From the NCBI GenBank assembly GCA_955652345.1, contig CATPBV010000230.1, forward strand, positions 1 through 6,466: a DNA stretch of 6,466 nt, given 5' to 3'. The stretch comes from an uncultured Solirubrobacteraceae bacterium. Lineage in GTDB: Bacteria > Actinomycetota > Thermoleophilia > Solirubrobacterales > Solirubrobacteraceae. Position 1 is the first letter of the stretch. Every line of letters starts with the position of its first letter. Under the pieces are notes generated by a model. It did not search any database and was not told where the DNA came from. It saw only the letters and a program-made list of their open reading frames with translations. Shown piece after piece: positions 1 through 6,064 of this stretch. The position numbers and the translations under genes were made by a program.

Positions 1-1106
1 ATCACCAGTCGCTGGACCTCAGCGGCTCCGCCCGCGATCGTCGTCGCGACCGTGGCGCGGATGAAAGCCGCGACCCGCCCCCGCGTCGTCTCAGTGCCCT
101 CCTCGAGCATCGCCGCGGGCCCGAGCAGCTCGGCCGCTGTGGCCGCCAGCCGCTGCATTAGCTGCGCGACCGAGAGCTTGGCCATCGAAGCCTGGGCGCT
201 CGCCGGCTTGCCCGCCTCGAGGAGCGCCGCCGCGCTGCGGCCGTGCAGGCGCGCCGCGTGCGCCTCGCCGCGCAGTCGCTGGAGCGCTCTGCGCTGCTCG
301 GAGCTGCGCGCCAGAGGGTCGAGCGCGTCGAGCAGCGACATCACGACGCCGACCTTCTCGCTGGTGACGCGCTCGTAGTCGAGCGTGCCCATCAGCACGC
401 TCCAGGCGCCGTGCAGCTCTCCGACAAGCTGGCTCGCGGGAATCTCGACCTGGTCCAGGTCGAGCTCGCCGAGCGTGCCGCCTCCTAGTGTCTCGTGGAC
501 GGTCACCGTGATCCCTGGCGATCGCATGTCGGCGGCGAGCACGGAGATCCCGCGGTGCCCGGTCGACTTCGGGTCGGTGCGCACGGCCAGGTAGGCCCAG
601 TCCGCGTACTCGGCGCTCGAGGTCCAGATCTTCCGGCCGCTGACGACGAACCGGTCCCCGTGTAGCTCCGCTCGCGTCCGCAGCGACGCGAGGTCAGAGC
701 CCGCGTCCGGCTCCGAGAATCCCTGGCAGAAGAGCAGCCGGCCCGCGGCGATCTCCGGCAGCAGCCGGTCGGTGAGCTCCTCGGAGGCGAAGCGGATCAG
801 CGCGTTGCCGACTGTCTTGACCGACAGCAGGTATCCGGACAGCGGCAGCCAGTGGTAGCCGAAGCGCTCTTCGCAGCTGACGGTGTGCATGTGGCTGAGG
901 CCCCGCCCGCCGTGGCGCTCGGACCAATGCAGCCCAATCCATCCATCCCGCCCAAGCCATTCATAGACGGGCCTGGAGTCCCCGTCGGAGGGCATCCCCT
1001 GGTAGCGCAGCTGCGGCTCGGTGCCAGCGAGAGCCGCAGCCTTGCGCGCGAACGCGTCGGCTTCCGCGACCAGCTCCGCCTCGCTGACGACTTCGTCAAC
1101 CGACAT
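1..1106 (-). CDS. acyl-CoA dehydrogenase, C-terminus cut by window edge
   Basis: This FAD flavoenzyme would desaturate an acyl-CoA at the alpha-beta bond, passing electrons to ETF. 368 codons are visible from ATG at 1106. The usual family length is about 380, so only about a dozen residues lie off the left edge. Visible landmarks are GGRGLS (66-71), CQGFSEPDAGSDLASL (127-142, FAD/substrate region), KIWTSS (159-164), and the C-terminal TIAGGAAEVQR (356-366). The classical catalytic Glu (the E of YEGT in MCAD) aligns with Gly359. Glu245 in LDYER sits where isovaleryl-CoA dehydrogenase and FadE26-type enzymes carry their base, so it is the likely catalyst. A GAGGGG ribosome site (1122-1117) lies 10 nt upstream, inside iclR, and the start overlaps the iclR stop by 11 nt, implying a shared transcript and coupled translation. 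The substrate cannot be told. A heteromeric partner subunit may follow outside the window. Confidence 0.93.
   Translation of the reverse strand, partial: MSVDEVVSEAELVAEADAFARKAAALAGTEPQLRYQGMPSDGDSRPVYEWLGRDGWIGLHWSERHGGRGLSHMHTVSCEERFGYHWLPLSGYLLSVKTVGNALIRFASEELTDRLLPEIAAGRLLFCQGFSEPDAGSDLASLRTRAELHGDRFVVSGRKIWTSSAEYADWAYLAVRTDPKSTGHRGISVLAADMRSPGITVTVHETLGGGTLGELDLDQVEIPASQLVGELHGAWSVLMGTLDYERVTSEKVGVVMSLLDALDPLARSSEQRRALQRLRGEAHAARLHGRSAAALLEAGKPASAQASMAKLSVAQLMQRLAATAAELLGPAAMLEEGTETTRGRVAAFIRATVATTIAGGAAEVQRLV
444..464. repeat. near-continuous palindrome inside the acyl-CoA dehydrogenase gene
   Basis: CTCGACCTGG (444-453) and CCAGGTCGAG (455-464) are perfect reverse complements around a single central T. 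On the minus strand the region encodes LDLDQVE (residues 215-221) of the dehydrogenase, an Asp/Leu-rich stretch whose codons readily form such a palindrome. It could be a protein-binding site or just a by-product of the coding; no function is claimed. Confidence 0.5.
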
Positions 1107-1989
1107 TCGCCACACGCCCCTCATCCGGCATGCGATACGCGCCGCCCGTCGCTGCAGCCGATTCCCATCGAGCGTCGATCGCCCGCGCGGTCTCCCGCAG
1201 CAGCGCTGTCAGCTCCTCGCGTGAATCGTCGGTGAGACGCGAGGCAGGCAGCGAGGCGTTGATCGCGGCAGCGCCCGGACCGCCAGTCCAGCGCACGGGT
1301 GCGGCGATCGAGACCAGCCCGATCTCGTACTCCTCGGCTGAGTAGGCGATGCCGGTCCGGAGGATCTCCGCGAGTGCCGGCGCTAGCGCCTTCCAACTGG
1401 TGAGGGTGTGCGGGGTCCGCGTCTCGTACGGCTCGGGGCCGAGTAGCTCCCTGGCGGTCTCCTCGGTCAGGTGCGCGAGCAGGCACTTCCCGAGCGCCGA
1501 GCAGTGCGCGGGCAGACGCTGCCCGACCGTTGCCTGCAGAGTCAGCAGCCGATCACCGACCTCGCTCAGGAGATACACGACCTCGTTGCCCTGTAGGACC
1601 GCAAGGTTCACCGTCTCGTGAGTGCGAGCTGCGAGCTCGACCAGATGGTGGCGCGCCAGGTCCGGCAGATGCATCCCCGCCAGCAGCGGCGGCACCAGCC
1701 GGGTGAGTTCCAGGCCCAGGCGAAGGCGTCGAGTCTGTGGGTCGCGCTCGAGGAATCCCCGTTCAGTGAGCACCCCAGTGAGGCGATGTACGGTCGCAAG
1801 CGGCAGCGACAGGGCATCCGAGATCTCGGTCTGGGAGAGCTCGGGGCCCACGCTTGTGAACAGCGCGATGATGTCGAGGCCGCGGGCCAGGGTGCCGACC
1901 GAGCCGTTTCGCTCCGGCCGGCTGCCGAGCGCGTCCCCACTGTCTCCGGCGGCCGACTCCCTTCCAATAGTCGAAACTTGCTTTTGCAT
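1096..1989 (-). CDS. IclR-family transcriptional regulator
   Basis: This 297-aa protein is a DNA-binding regulator, probably sensing a pathway acid or intermediate and controlling its own operon and the divergent hydrolase/oxygenase genes. After a disordered-looking N-terminal tail (1-31), a winged helix-turn-helix spans about 33-95, with recognition helix around LPLATVHRLTGVL (62-74) and wing RDPQTRRLRLG (82-92). The effector domain (about 110-280) carries the family hallmark PAHCSALGKCLLAHL (160-174) and EEYEIGLVSIAAPV (219-232). The length slightly exceeds the usual 250-270 because of the tail. The ATG at 1989 has no Shine-Dalgarno, but a strong promoter ends only a few bases upstream, which fits a near-leaderless message. 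The last 11 nt overlap the acyl-CoA dehydrogenase start. Family membership is clear; effector and target are inferred from position only. Confidence 0.95.
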   Translation of the reverse strand: MQKQVSTIGRESAAGDSGDALGSRPERNGSVGTLARGLDIIALFTSVGPELSQTEISDALSLPLATVHRLTGVLTERGFLERDPQTRRLRLGLELTRLVPPLLAGMHLPDLARHHLVELAARTHETVNLAVLQGNEVVYLLSEVGDRLLTLQATVGQRLPAHCSALGKCLLAHLTEETARELLGPEPYETRTPHTLTSWKALAPALAEILRTGIAYSAEEYEIGLVSIAAPVRWTGGPGAAAINASLPASRLTDDSREELTALLRETARAIDARWESAAATGGAYRMPDEGRVANVG

Positions 1990-2006
1990 ACTGAGAATGC
2001 GACTAT
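1967..2006. promoter_or_regulatory. inverted repeat, candidate IclR operator
   Basis: ATAGTCG (1967-1973) and CGACTAT (2000-2006) form a perfect 7-bp inverted repeat with 26 nt between the arms. The right arm coincides with the -10 elements of both divergent promoters, and the left arm lies in the first codons of iclR. Nested inside is an imperfect palindrome TTGCAT (1984-1989) / ATGCGA (1997-2002). IclR proteins usually bind palindromes in divergent intergenic regions, so this is the natural operator site. The exact bases bound are inferred. Confidence 0.35.
1978..2006 (+). promoter_or_regulatory. candidate promoter of the hydrolase-oxygenase operon
   Basis: On the plus strand TTGCTT (1978-1983) and GACTAT (2001-2006) are 17 nt apart. 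The -10 match is weak (3 of 6) but keeps the important second-position A and last-position T. A start 7-9 nt downstream would be at 2013-2015, at or next to the GTG at 2015, giving a leaderless message. The -10 overlaps the opposing iclR -10 almost base for base, so the two promoters could not be open together. Confidence 0.35.
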
Positions 2007-2029
2007 ACCGCGCCGTGGATACCGGTCAA
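2002..2029 (-). promoter_or_regulatory. iclR promoter, sigma70-like
   Basis: Reading the minus strand, TTGACC (2029-2024) and TATAGT (2007-2002) are separated by 16 nt, each matching the housekeeping consensus at five of six positions. The expected transcription start falls about 1992-1996, only 3-7 nt before the iclR ATG at 1989. This explains the absence of a ribosome-binding site. The -35 box lies inside the first codons of the divergent hydrolase if that gene starts at 2015. Not experimentally shown. Confidence 0.55.
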
Positions 2030-4030
2030 ACGACAGACACGGTGCTCGAACCCGCTCCCGTGCGCAGGATCGACCACGTCGCGGTCGTGATGCCCGATGG
2101 CACAGCACTCGGCGCTCGGCTCTGGCTGCCCGGCGATGCCTCCGTCCGCCCCGTCCCCGCGATCCTCGAGTCGCACCCGTACCGGAAGGGCGACGCGATG
2201 GTCCAGCGAGACGCCGAGGTTGCGCCATGGTTCGCCGAGCACGGATACGCGTACGTCCGCCTCGACATCCGCGGCAGCGGGGACTCGCAAGGCATCCTCG
2301 AGGACGAGTACCTACCTCAGGAGCACGAGGACAACGCCGCGACGATCGCCTGGCTGGCGAGCCAGGACTGGTGCTCGGGCGAGGTCGGGATGATCGGCAT
2401 CTCGTGGAGCGGCTTCTCATCGCTTCAAGCCGCCGCGCTCGCGCCGCCGCAGCTACGGGGCGTGATCGCACTGCATTGCAGCGACGACCGCTATACCGAT
2501 GACGTCCATTACATCGGCGGCTGCGTGTCGGCGATCGACATGCTCCAGTGGGCAAGCTCGATGCGCGCCTACCTGGCTCAGCCACCGGATCCCGAGGTCG
2601 CCGACGATTGGCGCGAGCAATGCATCGAGCGGCTCGAGCGGACGCCGCCGTTCATCGAGCCATGGCTCTCTCACCAGCGCCGGGACGCGTACTGGCGCCA
2701 GGGGTCGGTGGCCGAGGATTACTCCTCCATCAAGTGCCCGGTGTATGCGGTGGGCGGTTGGGTCGATGGCTACCGCGACTCGGTCCTGAGGCTCGTCGAG
2801 CACCTCCCGGGGCCGGCTCGCGGGCTGATCGGCCCCTGGGGACACACCTGGCCGCAAGCGGGTGCGCCCGGCCCGTCGATCGGCTTCCTACAGGAGTGCG
2901 TTCGCTTCTTCGACTGCGCGCTGAAGGGGATCGACAACGGCTTTCTCGACGAGCCGCGGCTCGTCACCTGGATGCAGGAGGCCGTCAGACCGGCACCCGG
3001 CTATGAAGTCCGGCCCGGACGCTGGCTGGCCGAGCCGAGTTGGCCCTCGCCGAACGTGTCGATGAAGACACTTCCGCTCGGCAGGGCGGGGCTCGGTGAC
3101 GGCGAGCCCGGCGTGCGCACGATCCGAGGGCTTCAGAGCACTGGGACGGACGGTGGGGTCTGGTGCGCGGACGGAGGGTCCGCCGACGGCCCGCTCGACC
3201 AGCGCCCCGAAGACGGCGCTTCGCTCTGCTACGACAGCGAGCCGATCGCCGATCCGCTGGAGCTTCTCGGTTTCGCGTCGGCTGTGCTCGAGGTCGCCTC
3301 CGACCGCCCCGATGCGCTGATCGTGGTCCGCCTCTGCGACGTGGCGCCCGACGGCGCCTCCACGCTGATCGCGCGCGGCGTCCTGAATCTGACCCACCGC
3401 GACGGACACGACCGAGCCGATTCGATGCCGGCTGAGCCAGTGGCCGTCCGCGTGCAGATGCAGTCGACCGCGTACGCGGTCCCTGCCGGCCACCGGCTGC
3501 GGCTGGCGATCTCGCCGACGTACTGGCCGTGGGTGTGGCCCTCCCCCGAGCCGGTCACGCTGTCGGTGCACTCAGGGCGCCTCGAATTGCCCGTGCGCCG
3601 CGCCTCCGAGCTCGACGGACGGCTGCGCGAGTTCGAGGAGCCCGAGTCCTCGCCGGAGCTCGAGGCAGAGGAGCGCGACGGTGTCAAAGGTCGCCACATG
3701 CAGCGCGATCTCGCCAGCGGGCTCGTTGAGGTCGAGTTCGATTGGACGGGCGACTCGAAGACGCTGATCGCTGAGAGCGGCCTCGAGCTCGGCGAGCGGA
3801 ACGTCACGCGCTACCGGATAGTCGAGGGCGATCCGCTGTCGGCGCAGGTGCAGTGCGAGGTCGAGGTCACCATACGCCGCGGGGACTTCGACGTTCGGGC
3901 GGAGGTTCGCAGCTCGATGTCCTGCGACCGCGAGTCGTTCACGGTCAGCACCGACCTGCGAGCCTACGAGGGTGAGCAGGAGGTGTTCACCCGCAATGAC
4001 AGCCACACGATCCCGCGGGACGGCGGGTGA
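2015..4030 (+). CDS. CocE/NonD-family alpha/beta hydrolase (S15 peptidase/esterase type)
   Basis: This serine hydrolase of the X-Pro dipeptidyl-peptidase/cocaine esterase family would cleave an ester or amide in the cytoplasm (no signal peptide seen). With start GTG 2015 it has 671 aa. The catalytic set is readable: nucleophile Ser130 in GISWSG (128-133), Asp251 in GGWVDGY (247-253), His277 in GPWGHTW (273-279), and oxyanion Tyr56 in SHPYRKGD (53-60), matching CocE Tyr44/Ser117/Asp259/His287. A helical cap lies about 155-235 and the PepX_C jelly roll about 395-527. An extra C-terminal domain of about 130 residues (540-671) is found in long members of this family, but not in the 574-aa CocE. 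The frame is open upstream to 1622, but that part is antisense to iclR. ATG 1997 is an alternative start. GTG 2015 is preferred because it coincides with a predicted transcription start. The gene abuts the oxygenase gene. Its substrate is unknown. Confidence 0.93.
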   Translation: MDTGQTTDTVLEPAPVRRIDHVAVVMPDGTALGARLWLPGDASVRPVPAILESHPYRKGDAMVQRDAEVAPWFAEHGYAYVRLDIRGSGDSQGILEDEYLPQEHEDNAATIAWLASQDWCSGEVGMIGISWSGFSSLQAAALAPPQLRGVIALHCSDDRYTDDVHYIGGCVSAIDMLQWASSMRAYLAQPPDPEVADDWREQCIERLERTPPFIEPWLSHQRRDAYWRQGSVAEDYSSIKCPVYAVGGWVDGYRDSVLRLVEHLPGPARGLIGPWGHTWPQAGAPGPSIGFLQECVRFFDCALKGIDNGFLDEPRLVTWMQEAVRPAPGYEVRPGRWLAEPSWPSPNVSMKTLPLGRAGLGDGEPGVRTIRGLQSTGTDGGVWCADGGSADGPLDQRPEDGASLCYDSEPIADPLELLGFASAVLEVASDRPDALIVVRLCDVAPDGASTLIARGVLNLTHRDGHDRADSMPAEPVAVRVQMQSTAYAVPAGHRLRLAISPTYWPWVWPSPEPVTLSVHSGRLELPVRRASELDGRLREFEEPESSPELEAEERDGVKGRHMQRDLASGLVEVEFDWTGDSKTLIAESGLELGERNVTRYRIVEGDPLSAQVQCEVEVTIRRGDFDVRAEVRSSMSCDRESFTVSTDLRAYEGEQEVFTRNDSHTIPRDGG

Positions 4031-5098
4031 GTGAGCGACCTCGCGCAAGCGCTTCAGACGCTGCCATGGTCGTGGTACTCCGATCCTGAGGTCGCGGCGC
4101 TCGAGCGAGAGCGGATCTTCCGCCGAGCGTGGCAGTACGTCGGCCACCTGGGCGAGCTTCAGGGTCCCGGGAGCTACTTCGCGACCCATGCGGCCGGCGT
4201 CCCGATCGTGGTCACGCTCGACCGCGATGGCACGCTCCGCGGGTTCCTCAACGTCTGTCGCCACCGCGGGACCGTCGTTGCGCGCGGGGCCGAGAAGCGA
4301 GGCACGCTCCAGTGCCCGTACCACGCCTGGACCTACGATCTCGACGGGGAGCTGCGCGCGGCGCCGCGCAGCTCGCGAGACCCGAGCTTCGAAGCCACCG
4401 GCCTGTGCCTGCGGCCCGTTGCGCTTGGGACCTGGGGGCCGTTCGTGTTCTCAAACCCGGATCCGGATTGCGAACCGCTCGAGGATGCGCTCGGAGACAT
4501 CGCCGAGGTCGTCGCCGCGGGCGGCCTCGACGTCGGGCAGCTTCGTTTTCACGGCCGGTTCCCCTACGGGCTTCGCGCCAACTGGAAGATCGCGATCGAG
4601 AACTACCTCGAGTGCTACCACTGCGCGGTGAACCACCCGAGCCTCGTCGAGGTGATCGACGAGCGGTCGCTGCTGCTGGAGTCAAACCGGCTGCGGGTCA
4701 GCCAGTACGCGCCGGCGCACCGGCGGGTCGCGGAGGGGACAGCGCCGTTCGACGCCCGAGGACCTCTCGACTCAGCGCGCTACCACCTGCTGCTCCCTGC
4801 GACGAAGCTCAACTCGCTCCCCGGCCACCCGAACCTCTCGATCGGCCCGGTGTGGCCGACGGCAACAGATCGCTGTGAGGGGTTCCTCGACTATTTCTTC
4901 GGGCCCGGAGCCGACGACGCTTGGATTGCAGATCTGCTTGCGATCGACGACGTCGTCGGAGGCGAGGACACAGCGCTGATCGAGGCGGCCCAGGCGGGCA
5001 CCGCAAACGGCATCCTCGAGCACGGTCGCCTGCTCGCCGGCAGCGACGACCTGGTGGCCTACTTCCAGCGCTACGTTCGCTCGCGACTCGCCGAATAG
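4031..5098 (+). CDS. Rieske non-heme iron oxygenase, alpha subunit
   Basis: This is the catalytic subunit of a ring-hydroxylating or N-demethylating oxygenase, 355 aa. The Rieske [2Fe-2S] ligands are Cys76, His78, Cys95 and His98 (CRH, then CPYH). The mononuclear iron ligands are His197 and His202 within NWKIAIENYLECYHC (184-198) and following residues, with Asp313 (GGEDTALIEAAQ) as the probable third ligand. The residue bridging the two metal centres between subunits is normally Asp; here it is Glu194, as in carnitine monooxygenase CntA and related betaine/stachydrine demethylases. It is somewhat shorter than GbcA-type enzymes (about 420 aa). The GTG start follows the hydrolase TGA with zero spacing, so expression is probably coupled. 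No other in-frame start lies near the N-terminus. No reductase, ferredoxin or small beta subunit is visible, so electrons must come from a partner encoded elsewhere. The substrate class is inferred from the Glu only; an aromatic substrate is not excluded. Confidence 0.95.
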   Translation: MSDLAQALQTLPWSWYSDPEVAALERERIFRRAWQYVGHLGELQGPGSYFATHAAGVPIVVTLDRDGTLRGFLNVCRHRGTVVARGAEKRGTLQCPYHAWTYDLDGELRAAPRSSRDPSFEATGLCLRPVALGTWGPFVFSNPDPDCEPLEDALGDIAEVVAAGGLDVGQLRFHGRFPYGLRANWKIAIENYLECYHCAVNHPSLVEVIDERSLLLESNRLRVSQYAPAHRRVAEGTAPFDARGPLDSARYHLLLPATKLNSLPGHPNLSIGPVWPTATDRCEGFLDYFFGPGADDAWIADLLAIDDVVGGEDTALIEAAQAGTANGILEHGRLLAGSDDLVAYFQRYVRSRLAE

Positions 5099-5101
5099 CC
5101 C

Positions 5102-5162
5102 CCGGACAGACTCGAACAGGGGACACTCTCGTCCGCTCGGGCTTAGCTTCGCTCCTGTCCGG
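5102..5162. repeat. 8-bp inverted repeat in the gap before the MerR gene
   Basis: CCGGACAG (5102-5109) and CTGTCCGG (5155-5162) are perfect complements around a 45-nt loop, which contains a smaller GGAC/GTCC hairpin (5121-5124 with 5131-5134). A second, 5-bp repeat CCTGT (5154-5158) / ACAGG (5169-5173) ends 4 nt before the ATG at 5178. The 79-bp gap holds nothing else. The repeat could be a loose terminator for the oxygenase transcript (no U-tract) or an operator for the MerR-type protein. The function is not established; the complementarity itself is certain. Confidence 0.3.
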
Positions 5163-5177
5163 CCGATTACAGGTCGG

Positions 5178-6020
5178 ATGAGTGGAATCCGCACGAGCGC
5201 TGCCGCGACGATGCTCGGCGTCAGTCCAAACACCCTGCGCAGCTGGGAGCGCCGGTACGGATACCCCAGCCCTCGCCGCTCACCGGGGGGCCATCGGCAG
5301 TACGAGCTGGCCGAGATCGAGACGCTGCGCACGACGCTTGACCAGACCCGCAATGTCTCGTCGGCGATCGCGCTCGCCCGCCAGCGTGGCGATGGACCGC
5401 CGTCGGCGGCGCGGTTGTCGAGCGCGTTCGCGACCTTCGACGAGGACGGCGCAAACCGCCTGCTCGAGGAAAGCCTGGCTCTCCGCTCGGTCGAGCGGAC
5501 CATCGAGGATCTGCTGCTCCCGGCGGTCGAGCTGCGGATCAAGGACCGGCACGCCGGCGCCGAGTACGAGTTTGCCTGGCGGTACGCCACCGGCTGGCTC
5601 GCCGCACTGAAACGACTGTCGCCTCCCGGCTCGCGCGCTGAGCGAATCCTGATCCTCGACGCGTCCGCCCCGCACGATCTCGACGCCCTCTATGCCCAAG
5701 CTCTCGAGGTCGTCCTCCGGCGGGCTGGACTGAGGACTTTGGTCCTTGGCCCAGCGGTCGAGCCGAAACGCCTGGGACGGGCGATTCGGGTGCTCGCCCC
5801 CCGGGCCGTCATCCTGACCGGCCGGCGGATCACCGTCGACGGGATCGGCCGCGTGGTGTTTGCGGTGCGAGCTTTGGGCCGCGAGCTGGCCGTGTTCGAC
5901 TACCGCGGGGCAGTACCCGCGACCGGCGGCGGAACAATCGCCACGCTCGGCGACGCTCCGATCGCGGCCCGCGAGGCGCTCCTGGAACGGCTCGACGTGG
6001 CCGTGCCGTCCAGGGTCTAG
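5178..6020 (+). CDS. MerR-type regulator with degenerate B12-binding-like domain (CarH/LitR-like architecture)
   Basis: This 280-aa protein is a probable DNA-binding regulator. The MerR winged helix is unmistakable (about 4-71): RTSAAATMLGVSPNTLRSWERRYG (5-28), then PGGHRQY (36-42). A helical bundle (about 80-148) and Rossmann-like domain (about 155-275) follow, as in CarH, the AdoCbl light sensor. The Rossmann part keeps His166, where CarH has its axial ligand His177 in (E/D)xHxxG, but the Gly is Asp169. In the bundle the Wx9EH motif is lost: Arg120 for Trp, Tyr130-Glu131 for Glu-His. The 35-residue spacing between the Glu131 and His166 positions equals the CarH His142-His177 spacing, which supports the alignment. 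Normal AdoCbl binding is therefore unlikely. ATG 5178 has a short AGG (5171-5173) ahead of it. It lies 79 nt after the oxygenase on the same strand; whether it controls that locus is unknown. Confidence 0.9.
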   Translation: MSGIRTSAAATMLGVSPNTLRSWERRYGYPSPRRSPGGHRQYELAEIETLRTTLDQTRNVSSAIALARQRGDGPPSAARLSSAFATFDEDGANRLLEESLALRSVERTIEDLLLPAVELRIKDRHAGAEYEFAWRYATGWLAALKRLSPPGSRAERILILDASAPHDLDALYAQALEVVLRRAGLRTLVLGPAVEPKRLGRAIRVLAPRAVILTGRRITVDGIGRVVFAVRALGRELAVFDYRGAVPATGGGTIATLGDAPIAAREALLERLDVAVPSRV

Positions 6021-6033
6021 CCAGCACTTGAAC

Positions 6034-6060
6034 GCCCGGCGACCGTCGTCGCCATGGGGC
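6034..6060 (+). promoter_or_regulatory. hairpin before the last gene, overlapping its probable ribosome site
   Basis: GGCGAC (6038-6043) pairs perfectly with GTCGCC (6048-6053) over a CGTC loop. The stem extends with GCCC (6034-6037) pairing GGGC (6057-6060) across a 3-nt bulge. The upper strand of that extension would cover most of the GGGG at 6056-6059, which is the likely Shine-Dalgarno for the GTG at 6065. It may act as translational control or as a terminator after the MerR gene (stop 6018-6020), although no U-tract follows. This is inferred from base pairing only. Confidence 0.35.
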
Positions 6061-6064
6061 AGGC

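Noticed and set aside
52..594. Plus-strand open frames opposite the acyl-CoA dehydrogenase
   Set aside because: Ala/Arg/Ser-rich shadows; the minus strand holds a continuous, motif-rich dehydrogenase.
1622..2014. Upstream in-frame extension of the hydrolase to ATG 1622 (an 802-aa reading)
   Set aside because: It lies antisense across the well-supported iclR gene, its Arg/Ser-rich translation resembles no hydrolase N-terminus, and the family fold begins after 2015.
2888..3571. 227-aa minus-strand open frame within the hydrolase
   Set aside because: Low-complexity Arg/Gly/Ala-rich translation opposite a real gene; no recognisable domain.
3572..4324. 250-aa minus-strand open frame across the hydrolase/oxygenase junction
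   Set aside because: Antisense shadow produced by GC-biased third positions of two clearly real genes.
5099..5162. tRNA-like sequence on the minus strand (TTCGAGT loop and complementary ends)
   Set aside because: Only about 61 nt between paired ends, the T-stem does not pair, and there is no recognisable anticodon arm; too short for a tRNA.
4772..5590. 272-aa minus-strand open frame spanning oxygenase end and MerR start
   Set aside because: Crosses two real genes in antisense, with an Arg/Ser-rich translation and no motif.
5178..6020. Calling the MerR protein a functional CarH light sensor
   Set aside because: The Wx9EH cobalamin motif is absent and the His motif is altered, so only the architecture can be claimed.
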